A stretch of 64,000 nt of DNA from Fusobacteriaceae bacterium (lineage in GTDB: Bacteria > Fusobacteriota > Fusobacteriia > Fusobacteriales > Fusobacteriaceae). Position numbers and translations under genes: made by a program. The notes beneath the pieces were generated by a model. It did not search any database. It saw only the letters and a list, made by a program, of their open reading frames with translations, and was not told the origin of the DNA. The stretch lies in assembly GCA_031272775.1 (NCBI GenBank), contig JAISTB010000034.1:36012-100011 (forward strand), written 5' to 3'. Positions 24,910 to 33,539 of this stretch are shown piece by piece (the stretch's first letter is position 1; each line of letters opens with the position of its first letter).

Positions 24910-26046
24910 CTAAGCTTTGCTGGATTTGGTATCGCATTTTGTTACGACAAAATGAATAATATACGGTATCATGATAACCGGAAATGCCAACCAGCCAAGA
25001 ATTGAATACCCTTTGCTCACCAACGGAAGCAACCCGAATTGCGCTACCGAGAAACCGACAATACTCAAAATTGCGGTCGTGATGATTACTTTGGAATCGG
25101 GTTTGGCGTTGGGATCATAGTTTTCATCAATCATCTTACAAACGCGAGTCGTTCCGGCCGCAACCATATTGACCGCTGTGGATACTGCTCCGAGAATGAT
25201 CAGAATCGAAATGACCGGTTTCAGAACACTGCCTCCGACGCCTTGATTTACCAACAAAAGCACTGGCAAAGCCGTCGTCTTATATTCCGGCAAGCCGATA
25301 ATCGCCAGCAATCCCAAAGTAGAAAGAAAGATCATCAGACTGTTTACGACAAATCCCAGGAAAAATGTGAACCAGGCGTCTTTCGGCTCTACCAGAACGC
25401 TGCAATGTTGTGAATGAATTGCCGGAGAAGAAGCGATCTGGAAAGCCGCATACACGATCATGCTCCAGATGGCAGGCCACGCAGGTTTGCTTTCAGCGGA
25501 TAAAACGCTGATATTTGATGTGATGCTTCCCCACAAAGTCACAATGTTGGGAATGAATACCACCAACAAACCCGCTACGATAAGCACGGAAAGGAGAACT
25601 GCCACGCGTCGGACAATGGCCGTACCGTAAATGGCTACGAAAAAGATGAAGAGACCTACAACCGCCGTGCAGGCAAGATAGGGAATGCCGGTCAAGGCAG
25701 AAAGCGTGGCGCCTCCTGTGGAGAACGCTACGGCCGGAACCACCAGCAGAACAAACACATAGACCAGTTCAAACAAGAAAGAAAATACCGGTGAATATTT
25801 GCCGTAAAAACTCTTGTTGAAGCTGCGATAGTCATAAGTGTTATGCTTTCTCCCATAATATGCGATATAGGCGTTGTATACGGCACAGATCGCCTGCGCC
25901 CCGATGCAGGTAAATAGACATAAAATTCCGTAGTTGATAAAATAGCTTTTCAGTTGGGCTCCGGACGCAAATCCACCGCCAAATTGCGTTGTAAACCAAA
26001 CGAAAGTAATCCCGAATGCCGCTGACCATTTGGTACTCTTTTCCAT
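24910..26046 (-). CDS. YkvI-like membrane transporter
   Basis: 378 residues, about 10 hydrophobic helices. The N-terminus WSAAFGITFVWFTTQFGGGFASGAQ has the glycine-rich first helix of YkvI and other APC-fold sodium/amino-acid carriers. A conserved-looking ASSPAIHSQH occurs mid-protein. Being inside the dehydratase operon, it probably imports the amino or hydroxy acid. AAGGAGG precedes the ATG. The family is recognised by pattern; the substrate is unknown. Confidence 0.7.
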   Translation of the reverse strand: MEKSTKWSAAFGITFVWFTTQFGGGFASGAQLKSYFINYGILCLFTCIGAQAICAVYNAYIAYYGRKHNTYDYRSFNKSFYGKYSPVFSFLFELVYVFVLLVVPAVAFSTGGATLSALTGIPYLACTAVVGLFIFFVAIYGTAIVRRVAVLLSVLIVAGLLVVFIPNIVTLWGSITSNISVLSAESKPAWPAIWSMIVYAAFQIASSPAIHSQHCSVLVEPKDAWFTFFLGFVVNSLMIFLSTLGLLAIIGLPEYKTTALPVLLLVNQGVGGSVLKPVISILIILGAVSTAVNMVAAGTTRVCKMIDENYDPNAKPDSKVIITTAILSIVGFSVAQFGLLPLVSKGYSILGWLAFPVIMIPYIIHFVVTKCDTKSSKA

Positions 26047-26112
26047 TTTTCATCCTCCTTGATATTGTCTTGACTGAAAATACAGTGTAATCATTATTGA
26101 TACTATCGTATT

Positions 26113-27246
26113 CTATTGCGGACTCTGTTTCGAAAGAATCGTCTGCACAGTTTCCAATATTGTTCTTGCTTGTTCATAGTTCACCATTTGCCGGTCAACT
26201 TCGATGAGCGTTGATAATATGTTTGCCTCTTCACAGGCTTTTTTGATCAACGGATAATCGAATTCCTCGGGGTCGCAAAATTTAGTCAGAATGACAATTA
26301 CGGCTTGGGCTTTTGTCGCTTTGGCTTTTGAGACAATCGTGGCAATTCGTTCCTTCTTGGCATCGTAGAGGACAGAACAGTTATTCATATCGGCAAATTT
26401 CTTTGCCAAGCGGTCAAGGCCGGTCTCGCCGTCAACCGCATCTTGCTGGTATTGCCTGCTTTCAGCTGCCACGTCGTCCGCGACGATTTGCATATTATAT
26501 ACATCGAGGTAGCTCAGAAAATCCGGATTGTCCGCGAGTATACCCGAAGTCAAAACTCGTATTCTTCCCTTTTTCGGTTCATTTTCTTTCAAGGCCGCAA
26601 TCAGCTTTTTTACCAGGAGCGTATGCTCTTCCTTTCTCATAAAATAAGCGCTCTTGAAAATATCGCTCCGCTGTACGGCGCTCACTTCTCCGTGAACGGC
26701 CAAAAGTTCCGCCAATTCTCTCATTACCTGGTTGTGTTCATTGTATACCGCAAGTGAAGCTATCAATTTTTCATCACTGAAAGTCTCGCCGGTCACCTTT
26801 TCCAAATCGTCGATGACCCGCTGATAGCCTGCTTTTGTAAATGCAATCCCGAAATCTGGTTTTCTGTTTTGCGGATATGTCATCGGGATAAAAGGAATGT
26901 CGGGTACGGCATATTTCCAGTTTTGCCCCAGGGTTTTCAAGCTGTCGCAAAGACTGGGAATAATAATCGCAGAAACGCCTTTATAGCTACCTTTAATGCC
27001 CAGTTCCAGAATGCTCTGAACGATCGAGCAGATAAAGGTCGGAAAGTATGTTTTTGCTTCCTGCAATTGCATGTCCGCGCCCCAGGCCCCCATTGGGACA
27101 AGGTCCATAGAGTGGACAATTTCTTCGGGCGTATAGACAGGAGCAACCAAAATGACTTTTTTCCCGGCGCCAAGATAATTATCCAACTGTTGCTTTGGAT
27201 TTTGCGCCACTTTGCTGAATTCATCCAATATCACTTTCAGATTCAT
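26113..27246 (-). CDS. 2-hydroxyacyl-CoA dehydratase, beta-type subunit (FldC/HadC/HgdB-like)
   Basis: 377 residues. The start (LDEFSKVAQNPKQQLDNYLGAGKKVI) and the segments GAWGADMQLQEAKTYFPTFICSIVQ and IIIPSLCDSLKTLGQNW match beta subunits of 2-hydroxyacyl-CoA dehydratases, which hold a [4Fe-4S] cluster. Together with the next gene it would remove water from an (R)-2-hydroxyacyl-CoA through a ketyl radical. Its ATG overlaps the stop of the alpha gene by four bases (ATGA), so the two are made together. The family needs a separate ATP-driven activator, which is not encoded in this window. Confidence 0.88.
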   Translation of the reverse strand: MNLKVILDEFSKVAQNPKQQLDNYLGAGKKVILVAPVYTPEEIVHSMDLVPMGAWGADMQLQEAKTYFPTFICSIVQSILELGIKGSYKGVSAIIIPSLCDSLKTLGQNWKYAVPDIPFIPMTYPQNRKPDFGIAFTKAGYQRVIDDLEKVTGETFSDEKLIASLAVYNEHNQVMRELAELLAVHGEVSAVQRSDIFKSAYFMRKEEHTLLVKKLIAALKENEPKKGRIRVLTSGILADNPDFLSYLDVYNMQIVADDVAAESRQYQQDAVDGETGLDRLAKKFADMNNCSVLYDAKKERIATIVSKAKATKAQAVIVILTKFCDPEEFDYPLIKKACEEANILSTLIEVDRQMVNYEQARTILETVQTILSKQSPQ

Positions 27247-28481
27247 CTGGCCGCCTCCTTTTTTTGCTCCATGATTTCCATCAAACCTTGCACTCTGGTG
27301 TTGTACTGCGCTTCAGAAAAGTTCCTCGGATCCGCCTGATCACCGTCAAAGCTGACAACCGGGATTCCGCAGGCCGCACCGATTTGGCGGCTCATTTCCG
27401 CCATAAATCCGCTCCAAAGCTTGCAGGAACGATTTGTGTGCACAAGGAGACCCTCAACATGGTTTTCTTTACAGAGTTTGATCCGCTTATCCCTCGAAAG
27501 TTCCAAATTAATAGCGTTCGGAACCTTGGAGTAGGCGGCGCACATACCGTCAAAATCATCATAGATAAACCCGAAAGCGTCGGCATAAATTGTTGTGACC
27601 ATGTTGATGCCTCTGTCTTTCAATCCTGTAGCCGTGGCGCGTAACCAGGGCCAGCAGGCGATGCCCTCAAACATAATGCGGTATTTTTCTTCGCCGCGAA
27701 ATGTCGAGACGCCTTTTTCATGATTTTCCTTATACTCTTTCAGCAAAGTTTCCATGGCGTCGACCGCTTCGTCTTTACCGCGGGCGGTAACCATAACCGC
27801 CATATGGTTCAGGAGATCAAAACCGTTGAAGGGGGATGGCGTGTAGCATGCGCAGGATGTGGCGTCAAGCCAGGCGCGACTTGTTCTCCCCGAGCGTTCT
27901 TTCACTTTCTTGAAGTTTTCATCATCCCATTTTTTTCCTGTCAATTCTTCCAGTTGATGGATCGCGGCCCAAAACTGCTCTCGTACATAGGCGATTTGCG
28001 CCGGAGAAACTTCATAATCAGGATTAAAGGGAATATCAATCAAGATCATGGGAATGTCCAGTTCCTTTGACAGGTTTTCATACCATTTGATCATGCAGTT
28101 GCATATATTGTTGCAGCAAAGTAAAAAATCAGGCATAGGGACGTCCTGTTCCGGAGCTTCCTTGATTTTCGCGTATGCAAGACTGATTCTTGCATAGGCG
28201 CAGATATCGTTGGAATATCCGTCGGCCTCGCTGATCTCGCAAAGTCTTTGACCCGCGCCGCGAGCTGCAATAGCAGCAGCCTGGTTTTCCGGATAACATA
28301 CCTTCAGTCCCAGCGTCTCGGGTATTTCCACCGGGAAATTACTGGAACACCAACCGATCTTTTCGCCCCGTTCTTTGGCCAGTTGCGCCTGTGTATACGC
28401 GTCGGCCGCAATATTACCAAGTTTCACTTTTGCCGAATTGGGATCCGGCGCCTCCCTGCGCGGTTTTTTTTCTTCTGCCAT
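27243..28481 (-). CDS. 2-hydroxyacyl-CoA dehydratase, alpha-type subunit (FldB/HadB/HgdA-like)
   Basis: 412 residues. Family marks are KIGWCSSNFPVEIPETLGL, the cluster-ligand region EADGYSNDICAY (C94), CCNNICNC (C122/C123) and HTNRSCKLWS (C353), which together give the three-cysteine pattern of the catalytic [4Fe-4S] cluster. The charged start MAEEKKPRREAPDP precedes the fold. GGGAGG lies upstream. It should form the heterodimer with the beta subunit. Confidence 0.9.
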   Translation of the reverse strand: MAEEKKPRREAPDPNSAKVKLGNIAADAYTQAQLAKERGEKIGWCSSNFPVEIPETLGLKVCYPENQAAAIAARGAGQRLCEISEADGYSNDICAYARISLAYAKIKEAPEQDVPMPDFLLCCNNICNCMIKWYENLSKELDIPMILIDIPFNPDYEVSPAQIAYVREQFWAAIHQLEELTGKKWDDENFKKVKERSGRTSRAWLDATSCACYTPSPFNGFDLLNHMAVMVTARGKDEAVDAMETLLKEYKENHEKGVSTFRGEEKYRIMFEGIACWPWLRATATGLKDRGINMVTTIYADAFGFIYDDFDGMCAAYSKVPNAINLELSRDKRIKLCKENHVEGLLVHTNRSCKLWSGFMAEMSRQIGAACGIPVVSFDGDQADPRNFSEAQYNTRVQGLMEIMEQKKEAAR

Positions 28482-28562
28482 ATCGTGTGCCTCCCTTTCT
28501 CAAATAATTGACTGTTTATTTAATCGTCTGCTGTTGCCGTGACGCCTATGCACAAAACAAAC

Positions 28563-30080
28563 TCATTGATTATGCCGGAGACAGAGCTGGTCAATTTTTT
28601 CTTTTGCCTCGATCTTTAATTTTTGAACGTCGATTTTTCCGTTTCCTTTCAAAGGAAACTCTGAAAACCTCAGGATATACTTGGGGATTTTATAATCGGC
28701 AAGTTTAGATTTCAAAACTTTTCGAATACTTTCTTCGGCAATCTGCGCTCCGTTTATGCACGCGACAACATCCTCCTGCACAACCGGAGATGGGATACCG
28801 AATACTTTGACTTGCTCTATGCCGTCAATTCCGATAAGGGCTTCTTCGATTTCGAGAGGGGATATGTTTTCACCGCTTCGAATGATGATCTCTTTTTTTC
28901 TTCCGGTTACATAAAGATTTCCTTTTTCATCAAGGTAGCCCATATCTCCCGTACGGAGCCATCCTTCTTGTGTGAAAGCTTCCTGTGTTGCCTTTTCGTC
29001 ATTGTAATATCCGGTCATGACGTGATATCCCTTTATCTCTATTTCACCGGTTTCATGAGCTTTACATTTTTTTCCTCCGTAATCGCAAATCTGGAGAGAC
29101 AGATGCTTCATAGGCTTCCCTACGGATTTTGCCTTGATTTCCGGAGGATCGTCATAATCGGAAAAAGTAATGCTGGGCGCCGCTTCGGTTTGACCATAAG
29201 ATTGCATCAAATGCGGTACTGGCAATTCCCTTGAAATTGCCAGAAAATCTGATTCATACACTGTGGAACCTGCGATAATTCCGGAACATAACGAGCTCAA
29301 ATCATACGATTTGCGGGTATCGCTTTTTAAAATCGCGAGGTACATGGTCGGAACCCCATTCAACACCGTGCAATGATATTTTTCGACGGTTTTCATTACA
29401 TCAACCGAATGATAACTATCGGTAAAATGCAAGCTGCCCCGATGAACGAATGAAGCAAACAAACCTGTGGACAATCCGAAACAATGGAACAGGGAAAGCG
29501 GAAGACAAACTCGGTCTGAATCATTCCAACGGAGAATTTCCGTGGCCTCCCTGGCAACATTAATCATCTGGAAATGGGTCATCGGCACAGCTTTGGGTAA
29601 ACTGGCGGTTCCCGAAGTGAATAGAAAACTTGCCAGATCCGTCGGGCGTATATTTTTTATACGGTTTTCAACCAAAGTGTGTTCCTCTTTGGTCAGTGTC
29701 CCCATTATCCTCAATTGATTGACGAGTTTTGCGAAATCATCTTGTTTCGTTTTAAAAGAATGGACATAATCTATGATATTCCGGGTCTTTTCCAGTTCCT
29801 CTTCTGTATATGTGGGATTGATCAGAACGGGAACTGCGCCGGCCTTGAGGATAGCAAGATAAGTAACCACCCAATATACTGAATTTCTTCCGATTATGGC
29901 CGCCGCATCCCGGGGGTTCACTCCACGAAGGCAGATTTGATACGCCATCATATCGGACAGATCATTGATTTCTCTCCAGGAGTACTCTCCTGTGGAATCT
30001 GTGATTGAGATTCTCTCACCCGTATTTTCCAACGCTTCAAAAAATTGATCCAAGATTGTAATAGCCTGTAATTCCGGCAT
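28563..30080 (-). CDS. AMP-forming acyl-CoA ligase
   Basis: 505-residue member of the ANL superfamily. Motifs: the P-loop FTSGTASLPKAVPMTH (the usual TSGTTGxPKG is altered), YGQTEAAPS, TGDMGYLDEKGNLYVTGRKKEIII and a C-terminal GNGKIDVQK with the catalytic Lys. It would activate the acid with ATP to start the cycle, as CarB does for caffeate, until the CoA transferase takes over. The ATG (complement of 30078-30080) has AAGGAGGT; a longer reading to 30173 would run through the operator. First gene of the operon. Confidence 0.88.
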   Translation of the reverse strand: MPELQAITILDQFFEALENTGERISITDSTGEYSWREINDLSDMMAYQICLRGVNPRDAAAIIGRNSVYWVVTYLAILKAGAVPVLINPTYTEEELEKTRNIIDYVHSFKTKQDDFAKLVNQLRIMGTLTKEEHTLVENRIKNIRPTDLASFLFTSGTASLPKAVPMTHFQMINVAREATEILRWNDSDRVCLPLSLFHCFGLSTGLFASFVHRGSLHFTDSYHSVDVMKTVEKYHCTVLNGVPTMYLAILKSDTRKSYDLSSLCSGIIAGSTVYESDFLAISRELPVPHLMQSYGQTEAAPSITFSDYDDPPEIKAKSVGKPMKHLSLQICDYGGKKCKAHETGEIEIKGYHVMTGYYNDEKATQEAFTQEGWLRTGDMGYLDEKGNLYVTGRKKEIIIRSGENISPLEIEEALIGIDGIEQVKVFGIPSPVVQEDVVACINGAQIAEESIRKVLKSKLADYKIPKYILRFSEFPLKGNGKIDVQKLKIEAKEKIDQLCLRHNQ

Positions 30081-30136
30081 AGTTACCTCCTTAAAAGCGC
30101 TGTAAGCCCACCGCATACTTTGTTTTGTAGAACGCT

Positions 30137-30160
30137 TGTGTGCATGTATACATGTACACA
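30137..30160. promoter_or_regulatory. 24-bp palindromic operator of the dehydratase operon
   Basis: Half-sites TGTGTGCATGTA and TACATGTACACA pair at 11 of 12 positions (single mismatch at 30142/30155). The core CATGTATACATG is typical of operators bound by GntR/FadR-family dimers. It lies about 5-28 bases downstream of the predicted transcription start, where a repressor would block initiation or early elongation. The GntR gene is next upstream. Confidence 0.8.
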
Positions 30161-30171
30161 TTCCTAACAAC

Positions 30172-30200
30172 ACTATAGCACTTCATCGACAGATTGTCAA
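30172..30200 (-). promoter_or_regulatory. Promoter of the acyl-CoA ligase-dehydratase-ETF operon
   Basis: TTGACA (complement of 30195-30200), 17-base spacer, TATAGT (complement of 30172-30177): close to the perfect consensus. The rest of the 337-base gap 30081-30417 holds the operator, an AT-rich stretch and the regulator's terminator. Confidence 0.88.
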
Positions 30201-30334
30201 GGAATTTTTAAGATTTTATTTTAATTTTTGTCATATTTATATCTTTTGAGTGCTTATTTGGGGCGATAAGTTCTAAAACAAACCATTTTAATATGATTAA
30301 TTTCGTTTTTTGAACAATTGATCATCGGACAAAA

Positions 30335-30366
30335 AAATAAAGCTATTTTTGACAATAGCTTTATTT
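30335..30366 (-). terminator. Terminator of the GntR regulator gene
   Basis: Twelve-base perfect stem (AAATAAAGCTAT / ATAGCTTTATTT) with an 8-base loop; on the minus strand it is followed by a T-run. Confidence 0.8.
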
Positions 30367-30417
30367 GAGAGTTTATGATTATCGTTGTACTTTAGCAGTT
30401 CAACCAGGTTTTTTATC

Positions 30418-31116
30418 TTATCCTGTTATTACCGGTGCTTTTTCAGGATAAAAGTACTGCGGGTAGTCTTTTTTGAAGTCTTGGTAGTAGCGATAGCTTG
30501 TATCCAAGTGCATATGCAGGATAGCCTTGGCGCGTTCTCCTTTTTTTTCAAGAAGCGCCGAGATCAATTCGCGATGTTGCTTGCAAATCTCTTCATAGCG
30601 CTCTTTAGTACGTACTTCGAGGTTACGCCAACGTAGAAAATGGATATAAGTGTCGCCGAATAAGCGCATTACACTGGCATGACCGGCCGCCTCCAGCATG
30701 CAATGATGGATTTCGCTGTCCAAATCATAAAAGTAGGCATAGTCTTCTTTCTCGAGGCAGCTTTCCATTTTTTCCGCTTTCTGCAACATCTCTTTCGCGA
30801 TCAACGCGCATTTCTTGTCGTCCGCCATGATGATGTCGATGACCTTTTGCTCCATGGATTCCCTTAAAAAGATGATGTCTTCGATCAACCCGATATCAAT
30901 TAAACTGACAAAAGTTCCTCTTTGAGGATACACATCGACCAGTTCACGTTCCTTCAAGCGTGTAATAACCGTTCTTATGATATTTCTGGAAACCTCATAA
31001 ATGCTGCAAAGCGTATTCTCAAACAAAGGATCGCCTGGCATATACACCAATTTTTCAATCTTCATGCATAAATCTGCAAAAACTTCATCGTTGCTGTAAA
31101 AATGCTTTTTTGTCAT
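30418..31116 (-). CDS. GntR-family regulator, FadR/FCD subfamily
   Basis: 232 residues. An N-terminal winged helix (about 10-72, with LCSIYEVSRNIIRTVITRLKERELVDVYPQRGTFV) is followed by an all-helical FCD ligand domain (about 80-215). The latter's metal-site side chains are visible in DLDSEIHH, KQHRELI and LHMHLD. FCD regulators sense organic acids or acyl-CoAs. It precedes the operon in the same direction but is cut off by a terminator, and the palindrome at 30137 is its likely target. Its own promoter is at 31153-31181. Confidence 0.9.
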   Translation of the reverse strand: MTKKHFYSNDEVFADLCMKIEKLVYMPGDPLFENTLCSIYEVSRNIIRTVITRLKERELVDVYPQRGTFVSLIDIGLIEDIIFLRESMEQKVIDIIMADDKKCALIAKEMLQKAEKMESCLEKEDYAYFYDLDSEIHHCMLEAAGHASVMRLFGDTYIHFLRWRNLEVRTKERYEEICKQHRELISALLEKKGERAKAILHMHLDTSYRYYQDFKKDYPQYFYPEKAPVITG

Positions 31117-31152
31117 GCTTCACATCCTGTAAATTAGTCTGATCGCAAATCT

Positions 31153-31181
31153 ATTTTAACACATAATTTTAATTTCTTCAA
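31153..31181 (-). promoter_or_regulatory. Promoter of the GntR regulator
   Basis: TTGAAG (complement of 31176-31181), 17-base spacer, TAAAAT (complement of 31153-31158). No copy of the CATGTATACATG palindrome is seen here, so autoregulation through that site is not indicated. Confidence 0.65.
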
Positions 31182-31219
31182 GGTTTTGAATTCAGAAATT
31201 CTTCCTGAACTACATAAAA

Positions 31220-32389
31220 TCACATCTCAATATTTTTCCAGTTGACGAGAGAGATATCCGATACAATGCCATTTTCTCCGGTATAGAAAATCTGCCCCGG
31301 CAGAATCCGGATTTCCTTTTTCCCGATGTAAGCCTTGAGAAATTTCGTAAAGTTTTTAAGATAATCCGCATGAAATCGACTCCCCGCTTTGATTTCAACA
31401 GGAAGCAAGCCTTTTGTCCCGAAATCGACGAGCAGATCAATCTCCGTCGTGCTGTTTTCCCTGTAAAAATAGAGATTATTCCGGTAGTGGCCATGATTAA
31501 CCAGTTGCTTTACGACCTCGAGAACGCAGAGGTTTTCAAATAAACCGCCCACGAGATAGTGGGTCTGCACTGCTTCCCAACTCGAAATCCCCAACAGATA
31601 GCACGCAAGTCCGGTGTCGGTAAAATATATTTTTGCGGATTTCGTCAGCCGCTTTCCGATGTTGCTGTGCCAGGGAGGCAAACGGTAGATCAAGTAACTC
31701 GCTTCCAGGATGGAAAGCCAACCGATGGCGGTTTTTACAGAAATCCCCGTATCATTGGCCAGCGACTCATAATTGATCAACTGACCGATTCTTCCCGCCA
31801 GAAGACCCAGAAACCGGCGGAACAGACCCAGATCATGAATATTTTTCACGCTCCGCAGATCCCTTTCCACGTAAGTCGCTATATATTGGCCATAGTACAA
31901 ACCCGGATCCATGTGTCCGGTATACAATGCGGGGTAGAATCCTCTCCAGATCTGCTCGTACACATTTTCCGGAAGGAGTCGTACCTCGGCCAACTCTCTG
32001 AGCGAGAAGGGCAAGAGAACTTGATAAGCAGCCCTTCCGGCCAGCGACTGACAGATTTTTTCAGAAAGCAGAAGATTTTGGGAACCGGACAATATAAAAT
32101 CTCCGGCAATATTTCGATCGTCCGCTGCAACTTGTATTGCGGAAAGCAATTCGGGAATACGCTGCACTTCGTCCACAATGACGCGTGTATTTTGATTGGA
32201 AAACTGCATGGGGTCCGCTTTGATCACGTCATAAACCCGTAAATCTTCTAGATTCACGTATTTTCGGTCCGGAAAAGAATTCTTCAGGAGCGTCGTTTTA
32301 CCGGCCTGCCTCGGACCCGTAACAGCAGTCACGCGGAAATTGTCTTGTAATTTTTCGATTTGTTTTGAAGCTGCTCTTGGAATCATCAT
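31220..32389 (-). CDS. AAA_14/DUF4143 ATPase (copy 1)
   Basis: About 389 residues: Walker A GPRQAGKTTLLK and Walker B-like RVIVDEVQRIPELLSAIQ in the N-terminal AAA domain, FILSGSQNLLL sensor segment, then a DUF4143 region ending with NSTTEIDLLVDFGTKGLLPVEIKAGSRFHADY, a nuclease-like (PD-(D/E)xK-type) tail. These proteins are common in gut anaerobes, vary between strains and have no firm function. The start is uncertain: the predicted promoter would place transcription at or next to the ATG at 32389. Confidence 0.85.
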   Translation of the reverse strand: MMIPRAASKQIEKLQDNFRVTAVTGPRQAGKTTLLKNSFPDRKYVNLEDLRVYDVIKADPMQFSNQNTRVIVDEVQRIPELLSAIQVAADDRNIAGDFILSGSQNLLLSEKICQSLAGRAAYQVLLPFSLRELAEVRLLPENVYEQIWRGFYPALYTGHMDPGLYYGQYIATYVERDLRSVKNIHDLGLFRRFLGLLAGRIGQLINYESLANDTGISVKTAIGWLSILEASYLIYRLPPWHSNIGKRLTKSAKIYFTDTGLACYLLGISSWEAVQTHYLVGGLFENLCVLEVVKQLVNHGHYRNNLYFYRENSTTEIDLLVDFGTKGLLPVEIKAGSRFHADYLKNFTKFLKAYIGKKEIRILPGQIFYTGENGIVSDISLVNWKNIEM

Positions 32390-32396
32390 AATACCA

Positions 32397-32425
32397 AGTA
32401 TAGCATATATTTTTATGAAAATCAA
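32397..32425 (-). promoter_or_regulatory. Promoter upstream of ATPase copy 1
   Basis: TTGATT (complement of 32420-32425), 17-base spacer, TATACT (complement of 32397-32402). It is so close to the start codon that the message would be nearly leaderless. Confidence 0.5.
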
Positions 32426-32555
32426 GAAGTCAATTACCGGATTTGCATAAAAATGTTGAAAACGCCATATTTTGGCTGTTGCATGTGGAAAATTGAACGC
32501 TCAAACTCATCGGGAAAGCGTGGTTTCTGTCGGACTTTTATTTCCTTGAAATCGC

Positions 32556-32584
32556 TTGACAAGCGGGGAGAAAGGCTCTATAAT
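32556..32584 (+). promoter_or_regulatory. Consensus sigma70 promoter of the AEC transporter gene
   Basis: TTGACA at 32556-32561, 17-base spacer, TATAAT at 32579-32584: a perfect match to consensus, 29 bases before the ATG. The rest of the 32426-32555 gap shows nothing recognisable. Confidence 0.88.
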
Positions 32585-32613
32585 GGGAATAGCAAATTAA
32601 CGCGGGGGGCGAA

Positions 32614-33525
32614 ATGGCAATACAGAAAATTCTGACACTGCAGGGAATCCTTTTTTTGCTGGTTCTGACCGGCATTATCCTCAAATGGACCGGACTTTTT
32701 CCCGAAGAGGGGAAGGCAATCCTGACCGACATCCTGATATACGTTTTTCTTCCGGCCAATATTGTCGCTTCGTTTCTTGTCACCTTCAACGCTAAAATTT
32801 TGATTCAACTGATGGTCGTTTTTCTCTTGGGCGTATTTCAACAAGTCAGTTGTCTTGTGTTCAATCGTTTTGCCTGGAATCACTTGGATATCGAAGAAAA
32901 AAAGGTGTTGCAATACTGCACGCTCTGCTCAAATTCCGGGTTTATTGGGCTATCAATTATCGGCGATATTTTCGGCGCCCAAGGACTGATGTACGCCTCC
33001 GTGGGGACTATCCCCCAGGCAATTACGACGTGGTCCGCGGGGATTTCTTATTTTGAGAAAGGGCAAAATACCCGGGAAGTGATCAAGCGGGTCGCCATTC
33101 ACCCGGGCATTATTGCCGTCTACCTCGGTCTTTTCTTTATGTTGACAGGCATAAGACCCCCGGTTTTCGTTTCCAATACGCTTCGTATGATGGGCGCTTG
33201 CACGCTTCCGGTTTCCATGATCGTTATCGGCGCCGTACTTGGCGAGGTAACGGATATAAAGTCGATGCTAAGCGGAAAAATTTGGTATTATACAATTATT
33301 CGGCTCGTATTTTTACCGCTGATCGTCTTCATAACCGGCAGAATCTTCCATGTCGACAAACTCTTAACGGGAATCATCGTTCTCGTAGCTGCTATGCCGG
33401 CTGCCAGCACAGGCGTCCTCTTTGCGGCCAAGTATAAAAGCGACTACATCTTCGCGACAAAATGCGTCGTTGTGACGACGGCCCTGTCCCTGATCACAAT
33501 CCCGCTCTGGTGCCTCTTGCTGTAA
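32614..33525 (+). CDS. AEC-family (auxin efflux carrier-like) transporter
   Basis: 303 residues, about 10 membrane helices in two halves. Family marks are YVFLPANIVASFLV in the first half, CSNSGFIGLSIIGDIFGAQGLMYASV, and the polar MPAASTGVLFAAKY near the end. Bacterial members carry malate or other dicarboxylates. It is monocistronic with a perfect consensus promoter, so expression is probably high. Confidence 0.85.
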   Translation: MAIQKILTLQGILFLLVLTGIILKWTGLFPEEGKAILTDILIYVFLPANIVASFLVTFNAKILIQLMVVFLLGVFQQVSCLVFNRFAWNHLDIEEKKVLQYCTLCSNSGFIGLSIIGDIFGAQGLMYASVGTIPQAITTWSAGISYFEKGQNTREVIKRVAIHPGIIAVYLGLFFMLTGIRPPVFVSNTLRMMGACTLPVSMIVIGAVLGEVTDIKSMLSGKIWYYTIIRLVFLPLIVFITGRIFHVDKLLTGIIVLVAAMPAASTGVLFAAKYKSDYIFATKCVVVTTALSLITIPLWCLLL

Positions 33526-33539
33526 GCGCTCCGGCAGTT

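Noticed and set aside
30080..30173. Upstream start of the acyl-CoA ligase
   Set aside because: The extra 31 codons run through the palindrome and the predicted transcription start; AAGGAGGT fixes the ATG at 30080.
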